Assembly: GCA_018712125.1 (NCBI GenBank) | Contig: DVHM01000189.1 | Location: 1 to 49,717 of the forward strand | Reading direction: 5' to 3' | Length of the DNA stretch: 49,717 nt | DNA from: Pullilachnospira_A gallistercoris | GTDB lineage: Bacteria; Bacillota; Clostridia; Lachnospirales; Lachnospiraceae | Shown here: in pieces, positions 1 to 7,691 of the stretch | How positions within the stretch are numbered: the first letter of the stretch is position 1 | Layout: every line of letters begins with the position of its first letter | Notes under the pieces: model-generated | The model's database searches: none | Told to the model about the DNA's origin: nothing | What the model saw: the letters and a program-made list of their open reading frames with translations, nothing else | Position numbers and translations under genes: made by a program

Positions 1-208
1 TTGCTTTTATATACATATATTTTGTCTTATAAATAAAATAGATGCAGGAAAATATGAAAAAGCGTTTCTAAAAAAAATAAGAGAAAAAATGTGAGTTGGT
101 TTAGAAAATACTTAGGAATACTTAGAAAACCGAGGGTCTCCCTTGCATGAGGTTTCGAAATAAGCTATACTAAGGATCAGAGTTACACCGCATCAGGAGG
201 AAATTGCA
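1..208 (+). promoter_or_regulatory. AT-rich leader with sigma-A-like promoter for the NUDIX operon
   Basis: This stretch has no credible gene and is much richer in A and T than what follows. A TTGCAT box (143-148), a 17-base spacer and TATACT (166-171) form a plausible vegetative promoter. It is followed by the ribosome binding site AGGAGG at 196-201. The nine-base word AATACTTAG occurs twice in tandem at about 107-127, just upstream of the -35 box, and could be a regulator site, which is not shown. Confidence 0.55.
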
Positions 209-661
209 ATGATCGAGGCAATAAGTTGTGGCGGTGTGGTAATATTTCGCGGAAAAATTCTTGTGCTGTACAAGAATTTCAAGAATCGGTATGAGGGATG
301 GGTTCTCCCGAAAGGAACGGTGGAGCCCGGAGAAAAGTATCAGCAGACGGCTCTGCGCGAGGTAAAGGAAGAGACCGGGGCCAGAGCGAGTATCGTAAAG
401 TTTATCGGCAAAAGCCAGTATCGCTTTTCGGTTCCGGAGGGCGAGGTAAACAAACAGGTGTACTGGTATCTCATGAGGGGTGAAAGTTACTATAGCAAAC
501 CACAACGGGAAGAGTATTTTGTGGATTCCGGATTCTATAAGTATCATGAAGCGTATCATCTGCTGCGCTTTCCGAATGAGAAGCAGATTCTGGAAAAGGC
601 CTATGAGGAGTATCAGGATCTGCGCAAATGTAATTTGTGGGGCAGCCATAAATATTTCTGA
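209..661 (+). CDS. NUDIX hydrolase
   Basis: A 150-residue NUDIX-family pyrophosphohydrolase, which would cleave a nucleoside diphosphate linked to another group. The full Nudix box is present from G36 to A58, with E42, R50, E51, E54, E55 and G57 in the GX5EX7REUXEEXGU positions that bind the metal. Length is ordinary for a single-domain member. The ATG follows a strong AGGAGG at the usual distance. It is the first gene after a promoter and is followed at 696 by a small unknown gene, probably in one transcript. The substrate cannot be told from the sequence; (di)nucleoside polyphosphates are typical for such small members. Confidence 0.9.
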   Translation: MIEAISCGGVVIFRGKILVLYKNFKNRYEGWVLPKGTVEPGEKYQQTALREVKEETGARASIVKFIGKSQYRFSVPEGEVNKQVYWYLMRGESYYSKPQREEYFVDSGFYKYHEAYHLLRFPNEKQILEKAYEEYQDLRKCNLWGSHKYF

Positions 662-695
662 GACTGTGCCACAGTGATGGATTTGAGGTATTTGT

Positions 696-1025
696 ATGCA
701 GGTCTGGGACAAACTTTATATAAGCAGCAATATATCGCAGGACAGACATCAGGCAATCGTGCGCATCGCGTCGGGGAGATGCCCTGGGACCTGGTTTGTG
801 ATTGCTATCAGTGAAATGAAGGATGGCGAGCTGGAGATTCTTCCGGCAAAGCTGATCAAAGCGTCCTGGTTTGACAGGGAGGATCTTGCGGTGGTAGGAG
901 TAGCGAAAGGCTACTATCATGCAGTTGCGCTGATCCGCGCGATGGTGGAGGATGTGCAGAAAGCCACCGGAAATTACCACCTGAAGGAATATTTTCAGGC
1001 GGGAATGGAGAATCATACAGAATAG
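696..1025 (+). CDS. conserved hypothetical protein, 109 residues
   Basis: I do not recognise a family with certainty. The protein is soluble, mixed alpha/beta in appearance, and has no signal peptide, membrane segment or metal-binding cluster. It starts with ATG behind a short GAGG at about 685. The N-terminal half reads like a small beta-rich fold, and the C-terminal 40 residues look helical. It lies 34 bases after the NUDIX gene and 12 bases before the DUF2953 gene, all on one strand, so it is likely part of the same operon. The reading frame has the codon use of its neighbours, which supports a real gene. Confidence 0.75.
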   Translation: MQVWDKLYISSNISQDRHQAIVRIASGRCPGTWFVIAISEMKDGELEILPAKLIKASWFDREDLAVVGVAKGYYHAVALIRAMVEDVQKATGNYHLKEYFQAGMENHTE

Positions 1026-1037
1026 GAGAGCGTAAAT

Positions 1038-1955
1038 TTGGCTGTTTTGCTGGCAATATTAAAAGTGCTTGGAATTATATTGGCCGTCTTGGTGGGGATC
1101 GTTTTACTGACAGCGCTCTATCTGCTTTTTTTTCCTGTGTATGTGAAGATCTTCGCCGCCTGTGACCCATCCCCGGATCTTCGGATCCGGATTCTGGGAT
1201 TTCTCCATTTCTTTCAGATCCGGGCGTCCTACCGGGAGGGAAAGACGGATTGGAGCGCGGCAGCGTTCTGGGGGAAATGGATCCTGGCTCCGAAAAACGC
1301 TGGCGTAGAAGGGCCGGGCGCGACGGGAGACGGTGCCGGAGAGAATGTACGCCGCAAGGAGCCACAGGCATCCCGGGCTTCAACCGGGGAGGCGCAGATT
1401 TCCCGGGAACCCCCAACGTCGGAGGAACCCTGTGCACCACACGAGACGTCGATTTCTGAAATATCCCGGGAGATGCAGGAGCCAGGAACTCCCGGGAACA
1501 GGAAACCAACCGGCAACCCCGGAAAGTCTCAGGAACGGAAGCGGACCGGACAGAGAAATGCCGGAAAAAAACGGACAGGAAGAAAAAAACCTTCTGCTGC
1601 TGACCGGCTGAGGAATCTGAGGAGCGGCTTGCCGGATGCGTCCCAGCGCAGAGCGATCTCCTTTCTGATCCGGGAGGGGCTGGCTTATCTGAAAAAGATC
1701 TGTCCACGCCTGACGAAGGCGGACGCTGACTACTCCCTGGGAGATCCGGCCTGGACTGGAGAGCTGACGGGGATCATAAGTCTCTGGCCGGGGGTTTACG
1801 GAAAAAACATTCACTTTCGCCCGGACTTTGAGAGCGATGGGATTTATTTTCGCGGATATGTGCAGTTGGAGAGCGAGATCTATTTCTGGCAGCTGGCTCT
1901 TCTGCTGTTGAAAATATATCGGAATGAGGACTGTAGAAGATTATTTGATCTGTAA
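1038..1955 (+). CDS. DUF2953 membrane-anchored protein
   Basis: 305 residues. A single hydrophobic helix at about residues 5-30 anchors the protein. A long charged, low-complexity linker rich in P, E, R, K, T and G follows at about 85-195. The C-terminal part, about 205-300, has the features of DUF2953 (YtfI of Bacillus), including the GDPAWTG stretch. It starts with TTG; GGAG at 1025-1028 is well placed. It lies directly before gerW, the same pairing as ytfI-ytfJ in Bacillus, which suggests a role linked to the spore or envelope. The linker is unusually long. No function is known to me. Confidence 0.85.
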   Translation: MAVLLAILKVLGIILAVLVGIVLLTALYLLFFPVYVKIFAACDPSPDLRIRILGFLHFFQIRASYREGKTDWSAAAFWGKWILAPKNAGVEGPGATGDGAGENVRRKEPQASRASTGEAQISREPPTSEEPCAPHETSISEISREMQEPGTPGNRKPTGNPGKSQERKRTGQRNAGKKRTGRKKPSAADRLRNLRSGLPDASQRRAISFLIREGLAYLKKICPRLTKADADYSLGDPAWTGELTGIISLWPGVYGKNIHFRPDFESDGIYFRGYVQLESEIYFWQLALLLLKIYRNEDCRRLFDL

Positions 1956-1969
1956 AACGGAGGTTGGAA

Positions 1970-2401
1970 ATGGAAAAGAACAATGAAATCTTTAACGAGA
2001 CGGTGGGGTCGCTGTTTAAGGGAATGGACAGCTTCCTCTCCACAAAGACAGTGGTTGGGGAGGCCATCCATATCGGGGATACGATCATTCTTCCCCTGGT
2101 GGACGTTACTTTCGGCGTTGCGGCGGGGGCTTTCCGCAGTACGGATTCCAGAAAAAACAACAGCGGCGGAGGCATGGGCGGGAAGATGCGTCCCAGCGCT
2201 GTCCTGATTATCCATAACGGTACCACCCGCATGATCAGTGTTGATAATAATCGCGGTATTGAGAAGATTCTCGATATGATTCCTGATTTCGTGGACAAGT
2301 TCGCGGCGGGCATGAACGGCAGGAGCCAGGATGAGGAAGCCCGGGAGAAGGCAGCCCAGGAGATGGAAGATATGATTGACGACGCGGTAAATCCGCAGTA
2401 G
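1970..2401 (+). CDS. gerW: GerW/YtfJ family spore protein
   Basis: A 143-residue member of the GerW (YtfJ) family, known in Bacillus as a sporulation/germination protein. The central part (VGEAIHIGDTIILPLVDVTFG, then a glycine-rich segment GGGMGG and a beta-rich stretch on bacterial small-ligand-like folds) is characteristic. An in-frame TTG lies six bases upstream, but the ATG at 1970 is better spaced from the GGAGG at 1959-1963 and gives the natural N-terminus. It follows the DUF2953 gene by 14 bases. A perfect 17-base-pair hairpin immediately after the gene probably ends the operon. Confidence 0.9.
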   Translation: MEKNNEIFNETVGSLFKGMDSFLSTKTVVGEAIHIGDTIILPLVDVTFGVAAGAFRSTDSRKNNSGGGMGGKMRPSAVLIIHNGTTRMISVDNNRGIEKILDMIPDFVDKFAAGMNGRSQDEEAREKAAQEMEDMIDDAVNPQ

Positions 2402-2412
2402 TGAACGGAAGA

Positions 2413-2453
2413 GAAAACGCATATACTGAAGAGAAGTCAGTATATGCGTTTTC
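2413..2453 (+). terminator. perfect 17-bp hairpin after gerW
   Basis: The arms GAAAACGCATATACTGA (2413-2429) and its exact reverse complement (2437-2453) flank a 7-base loop. The right arm ends in TTTTC and is followed by TT, so it can act as an intrinsic terminator for the NUDIX-to-gerW transcript. Only nine bases separate it from the ATG of the next small gene. Confidence 0.75.
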
Positions 2454-2462
2454 TTATGTCCT

Positions 2463-2618
2463 ATGAAAAGAGTTTTGGGATTTGCCATGTTTTGCATAGC
2501 CCTCGGGATTCTGCTGATGATGCTGATCGACAATGAGGTGGCCGGCTTTTTCCTGGCCGTCGGCCTGATGTTTGTGGGGTATCAGCTTTTCTGCTGCGGA
2601 GGAGGGAAGAAGAAGTAG
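2463..2618 (+). CDS. small membrane protein, 51 residues
   Basis: The frame starts MKRVLGFAMF and ends in CCGGGKKK. Two hydrophobic segments (about residues 4-22 and 28-43) are split by the polar LIDNEV turn, giving a two-helix hairpin with a basic, double-cysteine C-terminus. Similar short proteins are familiar from Lachnospiraceae, by recollection only. No Shine-Dalgarno sequence precedes the ATG; the bases upstream belong to the gerW hairpin. The gene may be translated from a short or leaderless message or depend on read-through. Function unknown. Confidence is limited by the missing ribosome binding site. Confidence 0.55.
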   Translation: MKRVLGFAMFCIALGILLMMLIDNEVAGFFLAVGLMFVGYQLFCCGGGKKK

Positions 2619-2636
2619 GAACGCAGTTTCCGGGAA

Positions 2637-2663
2637 ATAAAAAAAGACTGTCCGAGGACAGCC
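2637..2663 (-). terminator. terminator of rpmB
   Basis: On the minus strand, GGCTGTCC-TC-GGACAGTC is followed by a run of seven T. It lies 35 bases beyond the rpmB stop and also faces the small membrane gene, so it may work in both directions. Confidence 0.8.
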
Positions 2664-2697
2664 CTTCTTTCCTTTCCAGATAATCCGTTTCTCTTTA

Positions 2698-2883
2698 CTA
2701 GATTCGCTCAACTTTTCCGGAACGCAGGCAGGAAGTACAAACATACAATTTCTTGGGTGTACCGTTTACGCTGCATTTTACAGATTTAATATTGGATTTC
2801 CACATTCTGTTGGATCTTCTATGAGAATGGCTGACATTATTTCCGAAATGAGCTCCTTTTCCACAAACTGCACATTTTGCCAT
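2698..2883 (-). CDS. rpmB: 50S ribosomal protein L28
   Basis: A 61-residue L28 of the large ribosomal subunit. It has the basic N-terminal half (NNVSHSHRRSNRMWKSN) typical of the family and keeps two CxxC pairs, CAVC at residues 4-7 and CTSC near residue 50, so it is the zinc-binding (C+) form. A strong AGGAGGTG lies before the ATG. It is divergent from the asp23 gene, the same arrangement as rpmB/yloU in Bacillus. It has its own promoter and terminator and is thus a single-gene transcript. Confidence 0.97.
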   Translation of the reverse strand: MAKCAVCGKGAHFGNNVSHSHRRSNRMWKSNIKSVKCSVNGTPKKLYVCTSCLRSGKVERI

Positions 2884-2939
2884 GATAACACCTCCTTGGA
2901 ATGATACTCGTTGATCTGTGTCGCAACCGCAACATGCAC

Positions 2940-2968
2940 ATTATATCAGAGGGATAAAAAAAAAGCAA
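2940..2968 (-). promoter_or_regulatory. rpmB promoter
   Basis: Read on the minus strand: TTGCTT, a 17-base spacer with a T-run, then TATAAT. It lies about 57 bases upstream of the rpmB ATG. Confidence 0.65.
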
Positions 2969-3030
2969 CCGCTTTTTTCGATAAAATCGGCATAAAATCG
3001 GAGAAGATGGAGGCCCCGGAAAAATTCACG

Positions 3031-3058
3031 TTGTATTTTTTCGGAAATAGTTTATAAT
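3031..3058 (+). promoter_or_regulatory. promoter of the asp23-fakA-recG operon
   Basis: TTGTAT at 3031-3036, a 16-base spacer and a perfect TATAAT at 3053-3058. It lies 54 bases before the asp23-type ATG. The remaining bases of the 2884-3111 gap hold two copies of a word close to ATAAAATCGG and nothing else I can name. Confidence 0.6.
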
Positions 3059-3111
3059 AATACCATGTTATGGTCTGATTTACCATTGAGAAGGAAGATT
3101 GGAGGTTTCGT

Positions 3112-3471
3112 ATGCAAGGAAAAATAGAGACAGAATTCGGAAAGATTCTGATTGATACGGATGTAATTGCGACCTATGCGGGTTCTGTGGCAGTGGAGTG
3201 TTTCGGCATTGTGGGAATGGCCGCTGTCAACATGAAGGACGGGCTGGTAAAGCTTCTGAAAAAGGATTATCTGAATCATGGCATTTCGGTTCTGGTGGAT
3301 GAGGAGAACGGGATTTCCCTCGATTTCCATGTGATCATTGCCTACGGTGTCAGCGTACAGACAGTCGCGGACAATTTGATGGAGACCGTTAAGTACAAAG
3401 TGGAAGAACTGACGGGGATGACGGTCAAAAAAATGAACATTTACGTTGAAGGCGTAAGAGTGATTGACTAA
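3112..3471 (+). CDS. Asp23/Gls24 family envelope stress protein (YloU-like)
   Basis: 119 residues with the Asp23 fold: an N-terminal GKILIDTDVIATYAG stretch, a central GIVGM motif and a C-terminal segment ending in VNIYVEGVRV-like residues (here MNIYVEGVRVID). No membrane segment. In Firmicutes this small family sits directly before the DAK2/FakA gene, as here (15 bases apart). The role is associated with the envelope and fatty-acid supply but is not defined. A strong GGAGG precedes the ATG. Confidence 0.9.
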   Translation: MQGKIETEFGKILIDTDVIATYAGSVAVECFGIVGMAAVNMKDGLVKLLKKDYLNHGISVLVDEENGISLDFHVIIAYGVSVQTVADNLMETVKYKVEELTGMTVKKMNIYVEGVRVID

Positions 3472-3485
3472 GGAGGATAGGACAG

Positions 3486-5162
3486 GTGGAAATCAATACG
3501 ATTGATGCGTCTCAATTATCAAAGATGTTTCTTGCCGGAGCCAAAAATCTGGAGGCAAAGAAGGAATGGATCAATGAGCTGAATGTATTCCCTGTTCCGG
3601 ATGGAGATACCGGAACCAATATGACGATGACGATCATGTCGGCGGCCAAGGAAGTCAGCGCTTTGGAGCAGGTCAATATGCGGGCGCTGTGCAAGGCCAT
3701 ATCCTCCGGTTCCCTGCGGGGAGCAAGGGGAAATTCCGGCGTTATCCTCTCCCAGCTTTTCCGCGGTTTTACCAAGGGAATCGGCGAGGCGGAGGAGATC
3801 GATGTGGATATTCTGTGCGACGCGATGCAGAGAGCGGTGGAGACCGCTTACAAGGCCGTTATGAAGCCCAAGGAGGGAACGATTCTGACGGTGGCCAGAG
3901 GCGCTGCGGACCGGGCGTTGGAGCTGGTGGATACCACAGATGATCTGGTATACTTTATCGGAGAGGTCATCGCGGAGGCTGAGGACGTGCTTGCCCGGAC
4001 ACCGGAGATGCTTCCGGTCTTAAAGCAGGCGGGTGTTGTGGACTCCGGCGGCCAGGGGCTGGTGGAAGTCTTAAAGGGCGCTTATGACGCGCTTCTCGGC
4101 AAGGAGATTGACTACACCATCGAGGGCGCTGAGACAGGTCGTGAATTCGTGAAAATCTCCCAGGAGACGGAGCAGGATATCAAATTCGGTTACTGTACCG
4201 AGTTCATCATTGTGCTGAACAATCCGCTGGATGAAAAGGAAGAGATGAGCTATAAGGCGTATCTGGAATCCATCGGAGATTCGATTGTGGTGGTAGCGGA
4301 CGATGAGATCGTAAAGACTCACGTACATACCAACGATCCGGGTCTCGCCATCCAGAAGGCGCTGACTTACGGTTCGCTGAGTAAGATCAAGATCGACAAT
4401 ATGCGTGAGGAACACCAGGAGAAGCTCATCAAGGACGCCGAGAAACAGGCGGCTGCGCAGAAGGCCGGAGAGGCTGAACGAAAGAAGGATGAGGGACCGA
4501 AGAAGGATATGGGATTTGTCGTGGTTTCCATCGGCGAAGGACTGAATCAGATTTTCCGCGATCTGGGAGCGGACGCTCTGATCGAGGGTGGACAGACCAT
4601 GAATCCCAGCACGGAGGATGTGCTGGATGCTGTCCGCAGCGTCAACGCGGACACGGTGTTTGTTCTTCCGAACAACAAGAATATCATTCTGGCGGCGAAC
4701 CAGGCGGCGTCTCTGACGGAGGACAAGCGCGTGATTGTGCTTCCCACCAAGACGATTCCCCAGGGAATTACCGCGCTGATCAACTATATCCCGGAGCAGA
4801 CTCCGGAGGAGAACGAGTCCCGGATGCTGCAGGAGATCGCCAATGTGAAGACCGGACAGGTTACCTACGCAGTCCGCGATACCGTGGTGGACGACAAGGA
4901 CATCAAGGAAGGGGACTATATGGGAATCGGCGACAGCGGCATTCTCTCGGTCAATCAGGATATGAAGCAGTGCTTCGCCCAGATGGTGGATCAGATGGTG
5001 GATGAGGATTCCGCTATTGTCAGCGTCTTCTACGGGGCCGATGTCTCCGAGTCGGAGGCTCAGGAGCTTGCCGACGCCGTGGAGGAGAAATACCCGGATC
5101 TGGAGGTGGAACTTCAGGCGGGTGGACAGCCGGTATACTATTATGTCGTGTCGGTAGAGTAA
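3486..5162 (+). CDS. DAK2 domain fatty acid kinase subunit, FakA-like
   Basis: 558 residues, the usual length of YloV/FakA. The N-terminal DhaL-like domain (about 1-200) carries the ATP/Mg site PDGDTGTNM with its aspartates, and the glycine-rich GARGNSGV loop. A central domain (about 220-320) and a C-terminal EDD-like domain (about 340-555) follow. FakA phosphorylates fatty acids that are presented by FakB, a separate DegV-type protein not seen here. Start is GTG, with AAGGAGG upstream at the right distance. A charged linker rich in K, E and A (about 315-340) joins the last two domains. It shares an operon with the Asp23 gene and recG, as in other Firmicutes. Confidence 0.92.
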   Translation: MEINTIDASQLSKMFLAGAKNLEAKKEWINELNVFPVPDGDTGTNMTMTIMSAAKEVSALEQVNMRALCKAISSGSLRGARGNSGVILSQLFRGFTKGIGEAEEIDVDILCDAMQRAVETAYKAVMKPKEGTILTVARGAADRALELVDTTDDLVYFIGEVIAEAEDVLARTPEMLPVLKQAGVVDSGGQGLVEVLKGAYDALLGKEIDYTIEGAETGREFVKISQETEQDIKFGYCTEFIIVLNNPLDEKEEMSYKAYLESIGDSIVVVADDEIVKTHVHTNDPGLAIQKALTYGSLSKIKIDNMREEHQEKLIKDAEKQAAAQKAGEAERKKDEGPKKDMGFVVVSIGEGLNQIFRDLGADALIEGGQTMNPSTEDVLDAVRSVNADTVFVLPNNKNIILAANQAASLTEDKRVIVLPTKTIPQGITALINYIPEQTPEENESRMLQEIANVKTGQVTYAVRDTVVDDKDIKEGDYMGIGDSGILSVNQDMKQCFAQMVDQMVDEDSAIVSVFYGADVSESEAQELADAVEEKYPDLEVELQAGGQPVYYYVVSVE

Positions 5163-5178
5163 ATAAAGGAAGAGAAGG

Positions 5179-7245
5179 ATGAGACTGGAAGCTTCGATAC
5201 AGGAGATCAAAGGCATCGGAGAGAAAACAAAACAGTTGTTTGCAAAGATAGGAGTATACACCGTAGGTGATATACTCCTTCATTTTCCGCGCACCTATCA
5301 GCAGTTTCCCGAACCGCTGGCTTCTGGAGAGACAGCAGGAGAGGGGGAGAGCGCGTGTGCCATCCGCGGTATCCTGCACCAGGTTCCGCTGGTGCGCCGT
5401 GGAAAACGAATGGAGATTACCGTGGCCACCGCTTACCGCCAGGAGGCGGAGCCGGTGGAACTGATCTGGTATCGGATGCCTTACCTCAGAAGTCAGCTGA
5501 AGCCGAAGATTCCCTACATTTTTTACGGAAAGCTGCTGACGGAGAAGGGCAGACAGAAGATGGAACAGTGCGCCGTCTACAACGAGGGGCAGTATGCGGC
5601 TCTCCGAGAGTCTCTGCAGCCGATCTACGGTTTGACAAAGGGGCTGACCAATCAGATGGTCAAAAAAACGGTCAGTCAGGCGTTGGATGCGGTGGAATTT
5701 CCGGCTGACCTGCTCCCCGGCTTTGTGGTGGAGCGGGAAAAGTTTCCGGGAGAAGAGCAGGCCTATCGGGAGATTCATTTTCCGGAGACCTTCGACCGCC
5801 TGCTGGAGGCCAGAAACCGTCTTGTGTACGAAGAATTTTTCTATTTCCTTCTCTGTTCTCAGCTCCAGCAGCAAAATCAGAGCGCGGTAAAAAACAACTG
5901 GACTTTTCCGCCGGTGGCAAAGGACGATCTGGTGGAGCGGACAGCGGCGGCTCTGCCCTATGAACTGACAGCGGGACAGCGGGAGAGCCTGGACAGCCTG
6001 AGGCAGGATCTGCGGGGAGCGTTTGTCTCTCAGCGGCTGATTCAGGGAGATGTGGGATCCGGGAAGACCGTGGTGGCCTTTCTCGCCATGCTGGACGCGG
6101 TCAGCCAGGGATATCAGGCGGCGATTATGGCGCCCACAGAGGTTCTGGCAAGACAGCATGCCCAGACCTTTGGACAGATGCTGGAGGAGTATGGTCTGCC
6201 CTATGAGGTGGTGTGTCTGGTGGGTTCGATGACGGCCAGGGAAAAGCGCATGGCCAGGGAGAAAATCGCCGGCGAGGATGGGCTGTTCGTGGTGGGAACC
6301 CACGCGCTGATCCAGGATGCCGTCGATTTCCGGCAGCTTGCCCTGGTCATTACCGACGAACAGCACCGGTTCGGTGTCCGCCAGAGAGAGACGCTGACGA
6401 AGAAGGGAGCCTCCTGCCCCCATACGGCAGTGATGAGCGCCACGCCGATTCCCCGGACGCTGGCTATGATCCTCTACAGCAATATGCGGATTTCCCTGAT
6501 CCGGGAACTGCCGGCCAACCGTCTGCCCATCAAGACCTGCGCCGTGAAGACGGAAAAGCGTCCGACAGCTTACCGCTTTATCGAGCGGGAAATCGAACGG
6601 GGCCATCAGGCCTATGTGATCTGTCCTCTGGTGGAGGCCAGCGAGAAGACCGAAGCGGAAAATGTGCTGGAATATGGGGAGAAACTGCGGGCGTTCTATG
6701 GGGGAAAAATTTCTGTTGGAATTCTCCACGGGAAGATGAAACCGGCGGAGAAAAACCGGATCATGGAATCCTTCGCGGCGGGGGAGATTCAGGTCCTGGT
6801 ATCCACGACGGTGGTGGAGGTGGGGGTCAATGTACCGAATGCCACGGTAATTCTGATTGAGAACGCCAACCGGTTCGGACTGGCGGCCCTGCACCAGCTT
6901 CGGGGACGTGTCGGCCGCGGAAAGGACCAGTCTTACTGTATTCTCATGGACAGCTTCAAGGGGGAGAAAGTCGCGAAACGGCTGGAAATTCTCAACCAGT
7001 CCAACGACGGATTCTACATCGCGGAGCAGGATCTGAAACTTCGGGGGCCCGGGGATCTCTTTGGTGTCCGGCAGAGCGGAGATTTCAATTTCCGCATTGC
7101 TGATATCATACAGGATGCCGGGTGGCTGCAGAAGGCAGCGGCGGATGTGGAAAAACTTCTGAAGGAGGATCCCGGTCTCGTGGAACACTCGCATCTGCAC
7201 GAATATGCCAGAAGCTTTATGGAGCGCAACACCTATGTGCTGTAA
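5179..7245 (+). CDS. recG: ATP-dependent DNA helicase RecG
   Basis: 688 residues, close to the usual RecG length. An N-terminal wedge/OB-fold domain for branched DNA (about 1-190) precedes two helicase lobes. Walker A GDVGSGKT lies near residue 293, the DEQH box near 393, the SATPIPRTLA motif soon after, and the QLRGRVGRG motif near 575. The protein remodels stalled forks and Holliday junctions. It starts 16 bases after the FakA gene with GGAAGAGAAGG upstream. The reverse strand carries a long overlapping frame, which is only a mirror of this GC-rich gene. Confidence 0.97.
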   Translation: MRLEASIQEIKGIGEKTKQLFAKIGVYTVGDILLHFPRTYQQFPEPLASGETAGEGESACAIRGILHQVPLVRRGKRMEITVATAYRQEAEPVELIWYRMPYLRSQLKPKIPYIFYGKLLTEKGRQKMEQCAVYNEGQYAALRESLQPIYGLTKGLTNQMVKKTVSQALDAVEFPADLLPGFVVEREKFPGEEQAYREIHFPETFDRLLEARNRLVYEEFFYFLLCSQLQQQNQSAVKNNWTFPPVAKDDLVERTAAALPYELTAGQRESLDSLRQDLRGAFVSQRLIQGDVGSGKTVVAFLAMLDAVSQGYQAAIMAPTEVLARQHAQTFGQMLEEYGLPYEVVCLVGSMTAREKRMAREKIAGEDGLFVVGTHALIQDAVDFRQLALVITDEQHRFGVRQRETLTKKGASCPHTAVMSATPIPRTLAMILYSNMRISLIRELPANRLPIKTCAVKTEKRPTAYRFIEREIERGHQAYVICPLVEASEKTEAENVLEYGEKLRAFYGGKISVGILHGKMKPAEKNRIMESFAAGEIQVLVSTTVVEVGVNVPNATVILIENANRFGLAALHQLRGRVGRGKDQSYCILMDSFKGEKVAKRLEILNQSNDGFYIAEQDLKLRGPGDLFGVRQSGDFNFRIADIIQDAGWLQKAAADVEKLLKEDPGLVEHSHLHEYARSFMERNTYVL

Positions 7246-7286
7246 ACAGATTCCCTCAGGCGGAAGAGGGGGTTACCGCAGAATGT

Positions 7287-7327
7287 AAAAAAGGCATCCC
7301 CCGGCCGGGTTTCGGCCAGAGGATGTC
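7287..7327 (-). terminator. hairpin between recG and the SASP gene
   Basis: A GC-rich stem (GGCATCCCCCGGCC pairing with GGCCAGAGGATGTC, with small mismatches) around a GGGTTTC loop. On the minus strand it is followed by TTTTTT (7292-7287), so it terminates the SASP gene. It may also stop recG read-through. Confidence 0.75.
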
Positions 7328-7340
7328 TGCTGCTATTGCC

Positions 7341-7547
7341 TTACTTATTTGCCATCTGCTTCTCCTGGGCCTCAATCATACGTTTTACCATATATCCACC
7401 CACGGAACCGTTCTGTCTGGAAGTCAGATCGCCGTTGTAACCCTCCTTCAGAGGTACGCCCAGCTCACTGGCAACCTCGTACTTGAAACGATCCAGCGCG
7501 CCCTTTGCCTCCGGTACGGCTGCGCGGTTGTTCTTTCTGCCTGACAT
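7341..7547 (-). CDS. alpha/beta-type small acid-soluble spore protein
   Basis: 68 residues. It shows the two family signatures: the germination-protease site region KYEVASELGV (about residues 22-32) and the DNA-binding stretch NGSVGGYMVKRMIE (about 46-60). These proteins coat and protect DNA in the dormant spore. The gene has its own strong GGGAGG and terminator. I found no convincing forespore sigma-G promoter by eye. Its presence is the clearest sign that the organism forms spores. Confidence 0.95.
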   Translation of the reverse strand: MSGRKNNRAAVPEAKGALDRFKYEVASELGVPLKEGYNGDLTSRQNGSVGGYMVKRMIEAQEKQMANK

Positions 7548-7691
7548 ATCTCATTTCCTCCCTTTCCTTTTTACTTTCCCCCCTGGAATTGTTCCTGTTC
7601 GGGATTGTTCTTTGCATATGCAATCATCCGATGATTACAGAGATAGTATATGTGATGGGAGACGATTTAGTCTGGCATGTTCTGTTATTTT

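Noticed and set aside
5020..7200. Reverse-strand open frame of 726 codons opposite recG
   Set aside because: It mirrors a clear recG gene in GC-rich DNA, has no ribosome binding site, and its translation is rich in R, H, L and Q without any domain.
7548..7691. Sigma-G promoter for the SASP gene
   Set aside because: GCATA occurs on the minus strand, but no CATnnTA-like -10 at the right distance was found.
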